The notes beneath the pieces are model-generated. The model had not been told where the DNA came from. It ran no database searches and worked only from the letters and a program-made list of their open reading frames with translations. Shown one piece after another: positions 23,985-34,790 of a stretch of 64,000 bases of DNA. The DNA is taken from contig NC_082689.1 in the NCBI RefSeq assembly GCF_949987515.2, positions 7,245,501-7,309,500 of the forward strand. The letters run 5' to 3'. Made by a program: the position numbers and the translations under genes. This DNA comes from Delphinus delphis (taxonomy: Eukaryota; Chordata; Mammalia; Artiodactyla; Delphinidae). The stretch's first letter is position 1. Every line of letters begins with the position of its first letter.

Positions 23985-24725
23985 CTAAAAAGGGAACCCT
24001 CCTACACTGTTGGTGGGAATGCAAGTTGGTATAGCCACTATGGAAACAATCCTCATTACCATATGATCCAGCAATCCCACTCCTGGGCATATATGCAGAC
24101 AAAACCCTAATCCAAAAAGATACATGTGCTCCTATGTTCATAGCAGCACAGTTCACCATAGCCAAGACGTGGAAACAACCTAAATGCCCACCAACAACCT
24201 AAATGCCCACTTTATCCAATGAATGGATAAAGAAGATGTGGTACATATACACAATGGAATACTACTCAGCCATAAAAAAGAACAAAATGATGCCATTTGC
24301 AGCAACATGGATGCAGCTAGAGATTATCATACTAAGTGAAGTAAGTCAGAAAGAGAAAGACAAATACCATATGGTATCACTTATATGTGGAATCTGAAAT
24401 ATGACACAAATGAACCTACCTATGAAACAGACTTAACGGTCACAGAGAACAGACTTGTGTTTGCCAAGGGGGAGGCGGTTGGGGGAGGGATGCAGTGGCA
24501 GGTTGGGGTCAGCAGATGTAAGTTATTGTACATGGAATGGATAAACGACAAGGTCGTACTGTATACCACAGGGAACTATATTCAATATCCTATGATGAAC
24601 CAGAATGGAAAAGAATATTTAAAAAAAGAAGGTATATATGTATAACTGAATCACTTTTCTGTGCAGCAGAAATTAACACAACATTGTAAATCAACTATAC
24701 TTCAATTAAAAAATAAATAACAATT
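23985..24725 (+). mobile_element. L1 3' end (ORF2 C-terminus and 3' UTR)
   Basis: 'aacactgttggtgggaatg'-type text is followed by an ORF2 C-terminal relic (frame 24203-24397, containing [11 protein letters not shown] and [12 protein letters not shown]). The 3' UTR follows, ending 'ttgtaaatcaactatacttc' and 'aattaaaaaataaataaca'. A 20-base repeat (aaatgcccaccaacaacct) is duplicated near 24185. It is 5'-truncated and cannot move. Confidence 0.92.
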
Positions 24726-25218
24726 TAAGAAAAGACTTCCCGTCTCTAAATTTACTGTCCTGGGACCTGTCACTCTCTGACGGCCCTTCCTATTCTTCCC
24801 ACGACTCCTTCTTTTTGTCGCCATACACCTTCCTTTCCCTTGCTTTGGTTTCCTGTTCCCCTCACCATTTTTGCTACCCTCTCTTGATTAATTCAGCGAA
24901 TGTTTACAGTACTTGAAAGTTAGTTACACAAGCCACTTTCAGCATCTTCCCCACAAGTGTTGCCTCTGAATAGAATTAACAAACCTCAATTATAAAATGA
25001 CACACGAATGCATCCAAATTGCAGTGGTTAATTTTCATTGACAAAGATGTGGTCGCCAGGATGCAGAGATTATTTCAAATTTCCTCAAATCTGAATGCGA
25101 GTGGAATTCCATACTCTGAATGGCATCTTTAGCCTGATGACAGTGACTGAAAACTGTTCTCTTTCGATTCTAGAGCACTCAAAACCAGGGACAATTGAGA
25201 GGGGTTATTGTTCTCCAG
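24726..25218. other. Sequence upstream of the first NGEF coding exon
   Basis: AT-rich DNA with no recognisable repeat. It ends with the acceptor region 'ttattgttctccag' at 25205-25218. The non-coding first exon(s) and promoter of the long NGEF isoform were not identified, here or elsewhere in the window. Confidence 0.5.
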
Positions 25219-25251
25219 TCATTCTGCTGAGAAACAATTGGACTTATTTCC
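25219..25251 (+). other. NGEF: NGEF long isoform 5' UTR segment of first coding exon
   Basis: The 33 bases between a plausible acceptor (ttctccag, AG at 25217-25218) and the ATG at 25252. An in-frame TGA at 25228-25230 lies eight codons before the ATG and blocks any N-terminal extension, which supports this start. Whether the transcript splices in at 25219 or begins elsewhere upstream is inferred, not shown. Confidence 0.55.
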
Positions 25252-25516
25252 ATGGAGACCAGGGACTCTGCGGATTTGGGAAAGCCCCAGAAGAAATCAG
25301 TGAGTGGTTCGTGGGAGATTGGTGAGCTGGCCAGTGTGAGACCTGAGGTCCTCTCAGAAGAGGGGACACCCCATGCCAACCAGGAGATGCAAGACAAAGC
25401 ACCCCATTACTACATCCCTATCCAGAGAAACTCCATCTTCAATCGCACCGTGAGACACAGAAGCAAAGGCAAAGCCAGAGGCACTCCGAACAGAACTGCG
25501 GACACCTGGCAGGTCA
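25252..25516 (+). CDS. NGEF: NGEF (ephexin-1) long isoform, first coding exon
   Basis: Encodes residues 1-88 plus one base of the long N-terminus of ephexin-1, a Dbl-family Rho guanine nucleotide exchange factor. Ephexin-1 acts downstream of EphA receptors at neuronal growth cones and synapses. The match to mammalian NGEF is recognised from the start METRDSADLGK, the middle (QEMQDKAPHYYIPIQ) and the best conserved block RNSIFNRTVRHRSKGKAR at residues 59-76. This tail is basic and low in complexity, with no catalytic domain; DH, PH and SH3 lie downstream of the window. The donor needs care. Two overlapping GT sites sit at 25513 (cag/gtcagt) and 25517 (tca/gtaccg). Only the second, ending in phase 1, joins the next exon in frame. 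The ATG has a weak -3 base (t) but G at +4. Confidence 0.93.
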
Positions 25517-26289
25517 GTACCGGGGACGACTGTCACAGCTGCCCCTTGACATCCAGTTGGAGTCACTGGGGCTGAAAGTCCCACTTAAATGAAAGGAGAA
25601 TAAAAGGCACTGAAAATGAACAAGGACAGGTTCAATAAGGTGGAACATTTTGAAGCCCTTATCCAAAGAATTCAAATTCCCCCAATAAGATGATGTGGAT
25701 ACTTCAGGAGAAAGTGTTGACCCAAGTGATACAGTAAGACTGGCTTCTATTAAAAGAGCCGTCTTGTTCCAGGGCTCAGCAAACCCCCCAGATTCCATGC
25801 ATTCTAGAAGGGAGACTTGCAGTTGTCTATGTGTAAGGATATCTGGGAACACGAGTTTCTCTCCTAACATGAGGTTCTATCCTGTTCTCTCACCATCACC
25901 ATGATAGCTAGAGTTTCTGTTGTCCTGAAAATATGAGAGATTAATACCCTGGCAATAGCTTTGCAGCAGGATCCCTTAATCTTTTAAACCAGTTCCTAGC
26001 ACATTTCATCTGCTCAAAGCACATCTCTTGAGCAGAGTAGGACCAGAAACGTTTACAAACGGGGGTTGTCAGAGCTGAGTCTCCTTCCCCTGTGACTTGC
26101 CCACGTGGCTGAGCGGGCAGCAGGCCGGGGTTGTGGACCGTGTGACAGTTTCTTAGCCCCTGGGGTATGGCAGCTGTCACTGGACAGATAGCACGCTGCC
26201 CCGTGTGTGCTGGGGAGACATTAACTGGTTCAAAAACTTTCATTAAACTCTATCTAGTAGCCTTTTGCCACATGTTAAACCACCCTTAA
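25517..26289. other. NGEF: NGEF intron, no repeat recognised
   Basis: Start of the 3.4-kb intron between the first two coding exons. No further exon or named repeat seen in this part. Confidence 0.5.
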
Positions 26290-26700
26290 AACATAGAGAC
26301 GGGACAACAATATTTGTTATTTCTCTTGATTCTGGGGGTTGATTGGGTGGCTCCTCTGTCTGGGCCACTTTGTCTGACCTCTGCAGTGAGTTGGTGGCTG
26401 ATCTGGGGTTGGAAGGTCAAGGACGGCCTCTCTGGCCGCTAGTGAGCTGGTTGGTCCACGAGGGCCTCACCTGGACTGTCTGTCTCTGCTCCACGTGTGG
26501 CCCATTCTCCAGGAGGCTAGCTCGGGCTTGTTCACATGGCAGCAGGGCTCCCAGAAAGCAGGAACAGAAGCCTCCAGGTCTTGAGACCCAGGGTCAGAGC
26601 CTGCACAGTCACTTCTACCACATTCTCTCTGCCCAAGCAGCTCACAGGTCCAGTCCAGATAAAAGCAGATGGAGAAATCAACTCCACTGCTTGATGCGAG
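26290..26700 (-). mobile_element. Old MLT1-type LTR, minus strand
   Basis: 'caatatttgttatttctctt', 'gattctgggggttgattggg', 'ctggactgtctgtctctg', 'ccaggaggctagctcgggct' and 'cacatggcagcagggctccc' follow the reversed plan of older MLT1 LTRs. Diverged. Subfamily not resolved. Confidence 0.6.
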
Positions 26701-26759
26701 GAGCAGCAAAGAAAGTGTGGTTGTCTGCCACCTACCACAAACATAGAATTTTGGGTTGA

Positions 26760-26890
26760 GTACCGTGCGAAGCCAGAGAAATACAACAATGGGAATACTA
26801 TAGTCATGGGAGCAGGGTGGTTGGTACAGTATATTACTCTCTCAACTTCTGTGTATGTTTGAAAATTTCCATAAGAGTTAAAAGCACACA
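26760..26890 (+). mobile_element. Probable L1 3'-terminal fragment
   Basis: 'acttctgtgtatgtttgaaa' followed by 'atttccataagagttaaaag' resembles the terminal bases of old L1 3' UTRs. A similar tail occurs at 37105-37140. Confidence 0.45.
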
Positions 26891-27109
26891 CACGTGAATA
26901 AGTGGGAGCCTCTGCCCTTAAGAAACCCAAAATATTGTAATGATGTCATTTTACTGCAAGCAATGCCGCAAAGTTTATAAGAGAGGCAAAGGCTTTAAAC
27001 TAGACCCTCTGGAAGGGTTAGGAATGATTCCCCCAAAGAAGATGATATGTTAGGTAAGCCCTGAAGGATGCATTAGGACGTGGCCAGAAAGAGCAGCAGC
27101 TAACTTGGC

Positions 27110-27310
27110 TGAGCGCTTGTGGGTACTTATTGGCTAAGATAGGCAGGCATTTCAAGGCAGTTCTTACCATACCCATTTTACAGATTAAAAAAAATAACGA
27201 AGGCCCTGAGAAACAGAGTCACTTACCCCAAATCGCACAGCTAGTGAGTGGTATGGCTTGATCTAGAGTTCAGATTCTTCTAGTCCCAGAACCTGTGCTG
27301 ATGGAGAAGG
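27110..27310 (-). mobile_element. MIR SINE, minus strand
   Basis: 'cccattttacagattaaaa', 'gagaaacagagtcacttacc', 'caaatcgcacagctagtgag' and 'agttcagattcttctag' form the reversed MIR core. Confidence 0.85.
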
Positions 27311-27317
27311 GGGTCAG

Positions 27318-27876
27318 GGCAGCTCTGTCCAGCAGAAATGTAATGCAAGCCACATACGTCGTTTAAAACTTTTTAAATTAAAAAGTAAACAGAAATGAGC
27401 AAACTTAATTTTAACAATGCATTCTATTTAACCCAATACATCCAAAATATTATAATTTTATCCTATCGTCAATAATCGATATAAAAATTAGTAATAAGAC
27501 ATTTTACAGTCTTTTTGTGGTACTGTTTTCGAAATCTGTTCGGTATTTTACATTTGTAGCCTCTCTCAATTTGCACACTCAATTTTCAGGGGCAATTCTT
27601 GATCTGGATTTAGACTTCATAAAATGTGCAAAGAAGTAGTTTACAGCCAAAGAAGTTATTAAATGTACAGCCAGAAAAGTTAATCAAAGTAGCAACAATC
27701 CCCAGATTACTCCAAATAACCTCAAAAGATTTCTAATAATGACACTATCAGTTTTTACATTTAAATTAACTTAAGTTTTAAAAAAATGAAGAATTTACTC
27801 TAGTCACATGAGCCACATTTCAAGTGTGTGATAGCCCCACGTGGCTAGCGGCTACCCCATCGGACCTTGCAGGGTT
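27318..27876. mobile_element. hAT-type non-autonomous DNA transposon (MER58-like)
   Basis: It begins 'agctctgtccagcagaaatg' and 'aatgcaagccacatacgtcg' and ends 'tcacatgagccacatttcaa', 'agccccacgtggctagcg' and 'gctaccccatcggac'. The two ends read as diverged inverted copies around an AT-rich middle, typical of hAT-Charlie MITE-like elements. The family name is tentative. Confidence 0.65.
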
Positions 27877-28934
27877 ACAGCGTTGAAAGCAGAGAGAAGA
27901 GCAGAATCAGCTGCCCAAAGCCGGGGTGGGGGACTTTCTGAGCAGGAGAAAAGGTAGGTGTGGGGCTCTGTCTGAGATGAGGCTGGAGAGGGAAACGGGG
28001 TTGATGGGGAGACAGCCTCAAGTTTGTTGCCTCCGAGATGAGTGGAGGCTGCTGACGCCAGTGTAGACACACGGCCACAGCATGTCCTGCCACAGCCATT
28101 TATCAAGATGCCATTTATGTTCAGACCATAAATACACTCGTCAGACTTGCAGTTTTATTTGTAAAGTGACTTCCTCATTTTAGCTCCCTGGAGTTAACTC
28201 TCAGGACAGCCCAGCATCCCCTGATCCAGGGTCCAAGGAGAAAACACTGTTCTGCTGAGGAGGCCACCCAGCACCGGGCTTCTCCCGTCCACCCCTCACA
28301 AGGAAAGAAGGCTGGCGCTCTGGGTTCACGGTTTGTGATCTGGGTCTGGGAAGTGAGGACAGTCCCCATCTCATCTGCTAAGGGGTGTCCTTTCAAAGTC
28401 ATACGAGAACATTAACTAACAATGCCACCTACGGTTGATCTGACGCTCTAGGGCAGGTGACTTATTATTTAATATCTATTAGGACTCAGAAATTGTAAAG
28501 TTAGATGTTAAAAGACTGATAAGTTGCAAATGATTTTCATCCAGTAGAAATGACAACACCAGTGGTTATGGTTCTATTGTCCTCTAAGACATCAACCAGG
28601 TTTGTATCCAAGTTTTCAAGCTCATTTCTGATTTTCTTTTTTCCGCTATACATGCATGTATGGATGGATGTGTGTACGGATATATGTGTGGCTATGAAGT
28701 TTCTTGTACCATAATTACGATTTTCATTGTGATGGCATTGCAGGTCACTGAATACAGCACAAAAAGTGGCAAATTCCCCTTCGGGGGCATGAGAGGAAGG
28801 ACACCCCTCTTCACTCCACTTCCTTCTCCTCTCAGGGTGACAGTTGCTACTGACCTAGTCTCATAGAGAGAATTGCCTGAAAAGGGGAGATGAGATGCAC
28901 ATTCCTAACTCCCTACATTTCTCACATGTCACAG
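27877..28934. other. NGEF: NGEF intron, no repeat recognised
   Basis: Unique-looking intronic DNA ending in the acceptor 'cacatgtcacag' at 28923-28934. The pyrimidine tract is short (ctccctacatttctcac). Confidence 0.5.
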
Positions 28935-29049
28935 ATTCACTGGAAAATGGGAACTCTGTAAATGAGCCCCTGAACTTGAATTTCCCCCAGAACAGAACTC
29001 GACCCTGGAGAATACCGACACGGACAGACCTAGGAGCCAAGAGAGCAAG
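28935..29049 (+). CDS. NGEF: NGEF long isoform, second coding exon
   Basis: A 115-base exon between acceptor AG at 28933-28934 and donor aag/gtgaga at 29050. In the frame set by the 25516 donor, the junction codon is A+AT (Asn) and the exon encodes SLENGNSVNEPLNLNFPQNR, followed by a basic stretch to GAKRA. It ends in phase 2, so its last two bases AG join C at 62351 to give the Ser that opens the shared exon. The ENGNSVNEPLNLNFP block matches the DNGKSVNEPLTLNIP block I recall in other mammals. The rest is poorly conserved, fitting a flexible regulatory tail. It is too short and phase-shifted to be seen by simple ORF scanning. Confidence rests on homology plus phase agreement at both ends. 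Confidence 0.9.
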
Positions 29050-29186
29050 GTGAGAGACAAATCATGAGGGGTTGGTTCATGAAACAACGTCACAAGGGTC
29101 GTTCTGCAGAGTCTTAACAGGGCTACAAGGGTGTCTTGTGTTTAAAAAATAATAATAATTTTCAGTTGTTCATGTTTTAAAAAACT
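29050..29186. other. NGEF: Start of the long NGEF intron
   Basis: The donor gtgaga at 29050 opens a 33.3-kb intron to 62350 in the long isoform. It is filled mainly by repeats, listed separately. Confidence 0.8.
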
Positions 29187-29550
29187 CCATTTTTTTTTTT
29201 TTAGATTCCATATATATGCGTTAGCATAAGGTATTTGTTTTTCTCTTTCTGACTTACTTCACTCTGTATGACAGACTCTAGGTCCATCCACCTCACTATA
29301 AATAACTCTATTTCATTTCTTTTTATGGCTTTTAATATTCCATTGCATATATGACCTAGAGAGGTGGGATAGGGAGGGTGGGAGGGAGGCTCAAGAGGGA
29401 GGGGATAGGGGGATATATGTATGCGTATGGCTGATTCACTTGGTTGTACAACAGAAACTAACAAGGATTGTGAAGCAATTATACTCCAGTAAAGATCTAT
29501 TAAAAATAAATAAATAAATCACCCTCAAAGCTCTGAGTAGTGCATCAGTT
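29187..29550 (+). mobile_element. 5'-inverted (twin-primed) L1 insertion
   Basis: The left part, about 29187-29352, is L1 in reverse (tttttagattccatatatatg, then 'ctttctgacttacttcactc' and 'atggcttttaatattccatt'). The right part, 29353-29516, is the L1 3' end in sense orientation ('tagagaggtgggataggg', 'tgattcacttggttgtacaa', 'ttatactccagtaaagatct') ending in an aaataaataaat tail. About 200 bases of L1 between the two parts are missing. A 13-base A-run ends just before 'aaactcca' at 29561-29568, which also occurs at 29182-29189, so 29517-29550 may be co-mobilised flank. Confidence 0.82.
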
Positions 29551-29568
29551 AAAAAAAAAAAAACTCCA

Positions 29569-29922
29569 CAATGTCCTTAAAAAAAAAAAAAATAGCTCCA
29601 CTTTTACTCTCCTGTCACAAAACTAGGAAACTTTAGATACTAAACACATGAAGAAGTAGAAAAGAAAAATCACTGCATCACCACCACCCAGAGGTTTTTA
29701 TGTGTTGTAAATGTTTTGTCTTTTTTTCTATATGTTTTATGCATATTTTCTTTTCATAAAATGGGATCTTATATACATGCCATCTTGAAACCTACTTAAC
29801 AATACAGGCAGACTTCAGAGATGTTGAGGGTTTGGTTCCAGATCATCACAATAAAGTGAATCTTGCAGCAGAGCAAGTAGCATGAATTTTTTGGTTTCCC
29901 AGTGCATATAAAAGTTATGTTT
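29569..29922. other. NGEF: NGEF intron, A-rich and AT-rich
   Basis: A second A-run near 29578-29592, then AT-rich DNA. No named repeat or exon recognised. Confidence 0.5.
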
Positions 29923-30131
29923 GGGCTTCCCTGGTGGCGCAGCAGTTGAGAGTCAGCCTGCTGATGCAGGGGACACGGGTTCGTGCCCCGGTCTGGGAAG
30001 ATCCCACGTGCCATGGGGCAGCTGGGCCCGTGAGCCACGGCCGCTGAGCCTGCGTGTCTGGAGCCTGTGCTCTGCAACGGGAGAGGCCACAACAGTGAGA
30101 GGCCTGCGTACCGCAAGAAAAAAGAAAAAAA
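29923..30131 (+). mobile_element. CHR-2 type SINE
   Basis: It starts 'gggcttccctggtggcgcag', has 'cacgggttcgtgccccggtc' (B box), then 'ggagaggccacaacagtgag' and an 'aagaaaaaagaaaaaaag' tail. It is the shorter, CHR-2-like form also seen at 43498, closer to its consensus than most SINEs here, so relatively young. Confidence 0.95.
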
Positions 30132-31497
30132 GAACTCCACCCAAAAGACTTCCTGCTAGGGGCCAGGTGGACCAGAAAGTGGCTGCAGAAACGTGGGGCG
30201 TCATAAGTGGCCATCTTGAGAGCTTTGCACATGCCCCAAAACTGCAGTCAGAGACCCCTGGCAAGGTATCTCTGAGGAGCCCCTACAATTGCCCCACTCT
30301 GAGGGCCCAAAGTGCAGCGAAGGGGACAGGGAGAAGACAGAGCATGAAGCAGAGGCTTCCCAGCTGTGGGAGGCCTGGATGGGAAGGAGTTGGAGTTTTG
30401 AAATAGCTTTCAGGTGCACTTTTTATACCCAGCAAAAGAGGCCATTTGTTTATAAGCTAAGAGTGACTGGAAAAACTTTGCATGTGGTCTGCCTGAGATT
30501 TCACCCAAGGCTGGGCAGGCAGTACCAACTCACAGAGCAGGCTGAAGTGGGGAGTCGAGGGGAAGATGAGAGCCCTTTCTGTCTGCTCCCCACTGAGTCA
30601 GTCTGGCTCACAGAAGTCGCCTGTGCTTCCTTCCGTCTTGGGCTTAGTGAGGACAGAGGTTTGGGGGAGCATATCTAGGTCAGTCTCAGGAGTCCCAATG
30701 TGACACTTGTTTCTATTATGTTTTCTGACCTGGATTTCTATGGTCAGGCAGGTCACAACATACTTATGGAAAAGCTTTCTAGTCAAAACCTCCTGCTGGG
30801 CTGTCAGGCTCCCACAGCTTTGAGTTACTGCTTTTATAGGTAAAGTTCCAAATATGAGTTTCTCCTGGGAAACGTTACCATTCGACAGTTAATGAACCAC
30901 CACATCCATATTTGCTTGACATGAGACATCTGCGGTACTGTTGGTGAGTGCCATCCATCCCCTTCCACTCACTACTCCTCATTTCACCAGCGCCGTGGCA
31001 TGCAGAGGCTCAGATCTTTATTTGTGTAAAGTAATTCAATCTCTTCTCTTGCCCACATCTCTTGTGTCCCTATCTTTATATACTGTGTGCCTCATGTAAA
31101 GTGCCACGGTTGACTCTGAGCATCTCTTGTTCAGTTTCCGTGGTCACTTTCCCAATGCTGTTAGCCATCCATTCCTGTTGAAATCCCCTTTGCTCTAAGC
31201 CAGGAAAATAATTCTCTACCTCCTTGCTGATTTGTGTGTATAAATGCAAGATTCTGATCTAAATTTGACCCCCCACACACAAAAAAAGGAAAAAAAGAGA
31301 ACCCTACATTGCACAAAGACTGGAAGCAATTGAAGAAGGACTAGAGTGTTATGCTGGGCCCCAAATATTTTACCCCTCTTTTTTGCAATTGTCACTATAG
31401 TAAATGTTTTCATAAAGGCAATTTTAATAGTACTTATTAAAGGAAATTTTACATTACAACAAGATGTATAAATCTTGGATATATAGCTTGATGAATG
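30132..31497. other. NGEF: NGEF intron, no repeat recognised
   Basis: Unique-looking intronic DNA. A plus-strand frame of 129 codons at 30289-30678 shows no domain or conserved pattern. Not called as an exon. Confidence 0.5.
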
Positions 31498-31806
31498 CGT
31501 TAGTCAGCTTGGGCTGTCATAACAAAATACCATAGACTGATGTTTAGACAACAGAAATTTGTTTCTCACAGTTCTGGAGGCCAGAAGTCCTAGATCAAGG
31601 TACCAGCATGGCTGGGTTCTGGCTCGCAGACAGCCACTTCTTGCTGTGTCTTCACACAGTGGAGAGGGAAAGTGAGCTCTGGTCTTTTCCTCTTCGTGGG
31701 GCCCCACCCTCCCAAAGACCCCATCTCCAAATACCATCACATTGGGGGTTAGGGCTTCAACATATGAATTTGGGTCGGGGTGGGTGGATACAATTCGCTC
31801 CACAGA
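31498..31806 (-). mobile_element. MLT1-type LTR, minus strand
   Basis: It begins 'cgttagtcagcttgggctgt', then 'cataacaaaataccatagac', 'ctcacagttctggaggccag', 'ctccaaataccatcacattg' and 'ggggttagggcttcaacata', the reversed MaLR LTR plan. Solo and slightly shortened. Confidence 0.85.
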
Positions 31807-31809
31807 CAT

Positions 31810-33720
31810 GAACGTTTACATACATATACACCCACTTGACCATCAACCAGACCAATATCTAGAACATTAGCCATGAAGCTAAGATCCTTTTCCTATTAAT
31901 ACCCATCCCTCTCAGACAGAACTATCTTCTGATTTCTATCACCGTTAGATTAATTTTGCTCTCATGAACTTCATAACAATGGGATCACACAGTGTGTCAT
32001 CTATAGTGTCTCTCTTTGCTCAACATGATATTTGAGATTCATCAACGTGTGTCTATCAGATTGTTCTTTTTATTGCTGAGAAGTATGACCACAACTTGCT
32101 TATCCATCCTTCTGTTGATGACTATTTGGATTATTTCTAGTTTCAACTAATATAAAGTTGCTACGAATGTTCTCAGACAAGTCTTTTTGTGGATGTATGT
32201 ACTCATTTCTCCAGAGTGTGTACTCAGGAGTGGAAGTGTTGGGTCTTAGGATAGGTGTTTATTTAATGTTATTAGAAACAGTCAAGTGATTTCTCAAAAT
32301 GATTGACTATTTTACACTGCTACTTTACACTCTTATCAGCAAGATATCAAAGTTCTGGTTGCTCTAGATCCTCACCAATGCTTGGAATTGTCAATCTTTG
32401 TAACTGTATCCACTCTAATATATTGTGGTTTCTCACTGTGATTTTAATCTGCATTTCCCCAATGACTCATGATGTTGAGTACCTTTTCATATGTTTGTTG
32501 GCCATTCATGTATCTTCTTCTGTGAAGTTCTTATTCAACTCTTTTGCCCATTTATTATTATTTTTTTAATTTGTAGGATTCCTTATGTATCTTGACCACA
32601 AATCCTTGGTCAGATAAATGAATTGCAAATATGTTCTACCAGTCTGTGGCTTGTCTTTTAATTTTCCTGTTTTTTAAAGAGCAGAAATTTTGACAAAGAC
32701 TAACATCAATTTTTTTTTCTTTTATTCTTTGCCCTTTTCCATTCTAAGAAAGATTTGACTACTTCAAAGATAGTGTCCTATGCTTTTCGTATGGATGTTT
32801 TATACTTTTAGCTTTCACATGTAGGTCTATGGTCCATATGGATATCCAGTTGCTCTGCAATCATTTATTAAAAAGACCTTCTGTTTCCCCCGATGAACTG
32901 CATTGGTGTTTTGTTTGGTTTTGATTTTGTTTTTCCGAAAATCCACTGACTGCAGACACACGGGTCTTTTCTGGACTTCTATTCCGTTTCATTGATCTAA
33001 TTGTCTTTCCTTATGCCAATATTACACTGCTTAAATACTGTAGCTTTATGCTAAGTTTTAAAATCTGGTAGCGTAAACCCTCCTACTTTGTTCTTTTTTA
33101 AGACTGTCTTGGCTATTTTAAGTCCTTTGCATTTCCATATAAATTTTAGAATCAGTTTGTCAATTTATATTCTGAAAAAAAGTCTGCTAGGATTTTGGTT
33201 AAGATTGCATTATCTCTATAGACAAATTTGGAGATTATTGACACCTGAAGATTGAACAATTTAAGGTACCAATCTATGAACATGTCCTAATTTTCCATTT
33301 ATTTAGATACTCCTTAAATTAATCCAGCAATAATTTTATAGTATACTATAGAAGATTTACACATTATATTTGTTCCTATGCATTGAATGGTTTTCATCCT
33401 GTTTTAAATGTCTGTGTTTTGTAATTTCATTTTTCAACTGTTTATTGGTAGTATGTATAAATACAATTAATTTCTGCATGTTCGCCCAGTATCCTGTGAC
33501 CTTGATGAGTTCAACTGTAGTTCTGCTTGTATATTCCTTTGGATTCTCCACACACACAATCCTGTCTTCTGTCAATAAAGATAGTTTTAATTCTTTCTTT
33601 CCAATCATCATGCCTTCTATTTGTTTTTTCTTGTCTTATTGCACTGGTGAGGACTTCCATTATGATATTGAAAGAAGTAGTGAGAGTAGGAATCCTTATC
33701 TCATTCCCTGGTCACAGTTG
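31810..33720 (-). mobile_element. Old L1 (L1M), minus strand
   Basis: Reads as reversed 3' UTR then ORF2: 'ataacaatgggatcacacag', 'actcaggagtggaagtgttg', 'ttttaatctgcatttcccca', 'tctagatcctcaccaatgct' and 'aatgtttctactttctg'-like text, ending near 'gtaggaatccttatctcatt'. Many stops. Decayed. Confidence 0.8.
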
Positions 33721-34590
33721 CTTTGATTGCAAAGATCAGAGCCTACTCAAATTTGTTCAAGTAAAAGAGGCATGTGGTAAGGATGCTGGAATCCCAAAGA
33801 AACCAAATAAAAGAGATGAAGCTCAACTCTATAGGAAGGGAAAAGCCATCAGGAGAGCCACTTTCTCCTTTTCTCAGGGGCCATGGGGCCCACTCCTCTC
33901 TGCTCTGTGGACTGCTTTATTCTCCTGCTCTCTTCTCAGACCAGCTTCTCCTGTTTGTCACATTGCACATGACCCAAAATGGCAGCCATAGCCGATATGA
34001 CCTTTCAGCTTGGCTCTCCACAGCCATTGTGGATTTTTGTGTCTCTAAGACAGAATTTCTAAGGAAAAAAATTCTGGTTGGCCATTCTTGGGTCAGGTGT
34101 TTAGCTCTGGACCAATCAGCTAAAAGAACAGGAGGCAGGATTAATGAGGTCATTCCCACTTCAGAGGAAACTGTGTTGGGGAGAATCTTTGAGAAGTATG
34201 TGAAGGAGAGCCAGGCACCCAAAATGTATCTCATGTAATTAGAGTCCGGGCTTCCCACATGAGGGAATGCCAAAGGGGTCTTGGCTGAGGTGAGAAGCAG
34301 CAGAATGGAAGTTAGAGCAGTAGGGGCTGGAGGCTAGATTAGAGGATTAATGTCTTCTGAGACCCAGATGGCCAAGGAACCAGTCCTCCATTTTCTAGAA
34401 GTTTGGGTGGTGCTGATATGAAGCATGTGATGTTCTTCTTAGTGGTCAGTGCCTATCCCCAGAGGTTCTAGGATTGTCTGCAGCTCACCCAAGGGTGTCC
34501 TGCAAGTCCTCTTCCATATGCCCACAAGCAGGGGGTTCATGGTGCTGCTGGGCAGTGCAGCAGGAGGGGAACACGATTACTATAGACAGA
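33721..34590. other. NGEF: NGEF intron, unclassified
   Basis: Two plus-strand frames of 154 codons overlap here in different frames without a domain. The 33.85-34.25 kb part has the feel of an old LTR or transposon (ttggccattcttgggtcagg, ccaatcagctaaaagaac), but I cannot name it. Confidence 0.4.
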
Positions 34591-34599
34591 TGTGCTAGC

Positions 34600-34790
34600 A
34601 AGAGGAGCACAGGAAGGGAACTAACGTCTGTTGAGGGTCTTTATGTGTACGACCGCTTTAAATTCTCTTACATTATTCCCATCTCACAGATTGGAAAACT
34701 AAGGCTCAAAGTTAGTAAGTAGCCTGAGGTGGCACAGCCAGTAAGAGAGCCAGACCAGGAACCCAGAGGCTTAGACTCCACACCCCATCA
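34600..34790 (-). mobile_element. MIR SINE, minus strand
   Basis: 'attcccatctcacagattgg', 'aaaactaaggctcaaagtta', 'ggtggcacagccagtaagag' and 'agaccaggaacccagaggct' are the reversed MIR core. Confidence 0.85.

Noticed and set aside
1..25218. Search for NEU2, the neighbour expected upstream of NGEF in other mammals
   Set aside because: No sialidase-like frame, Asp-box motif or matching exon was recognised on either strand, so it probably lies outside the window. The non-coding first exon of long NGEF was also not identifiable by eye.
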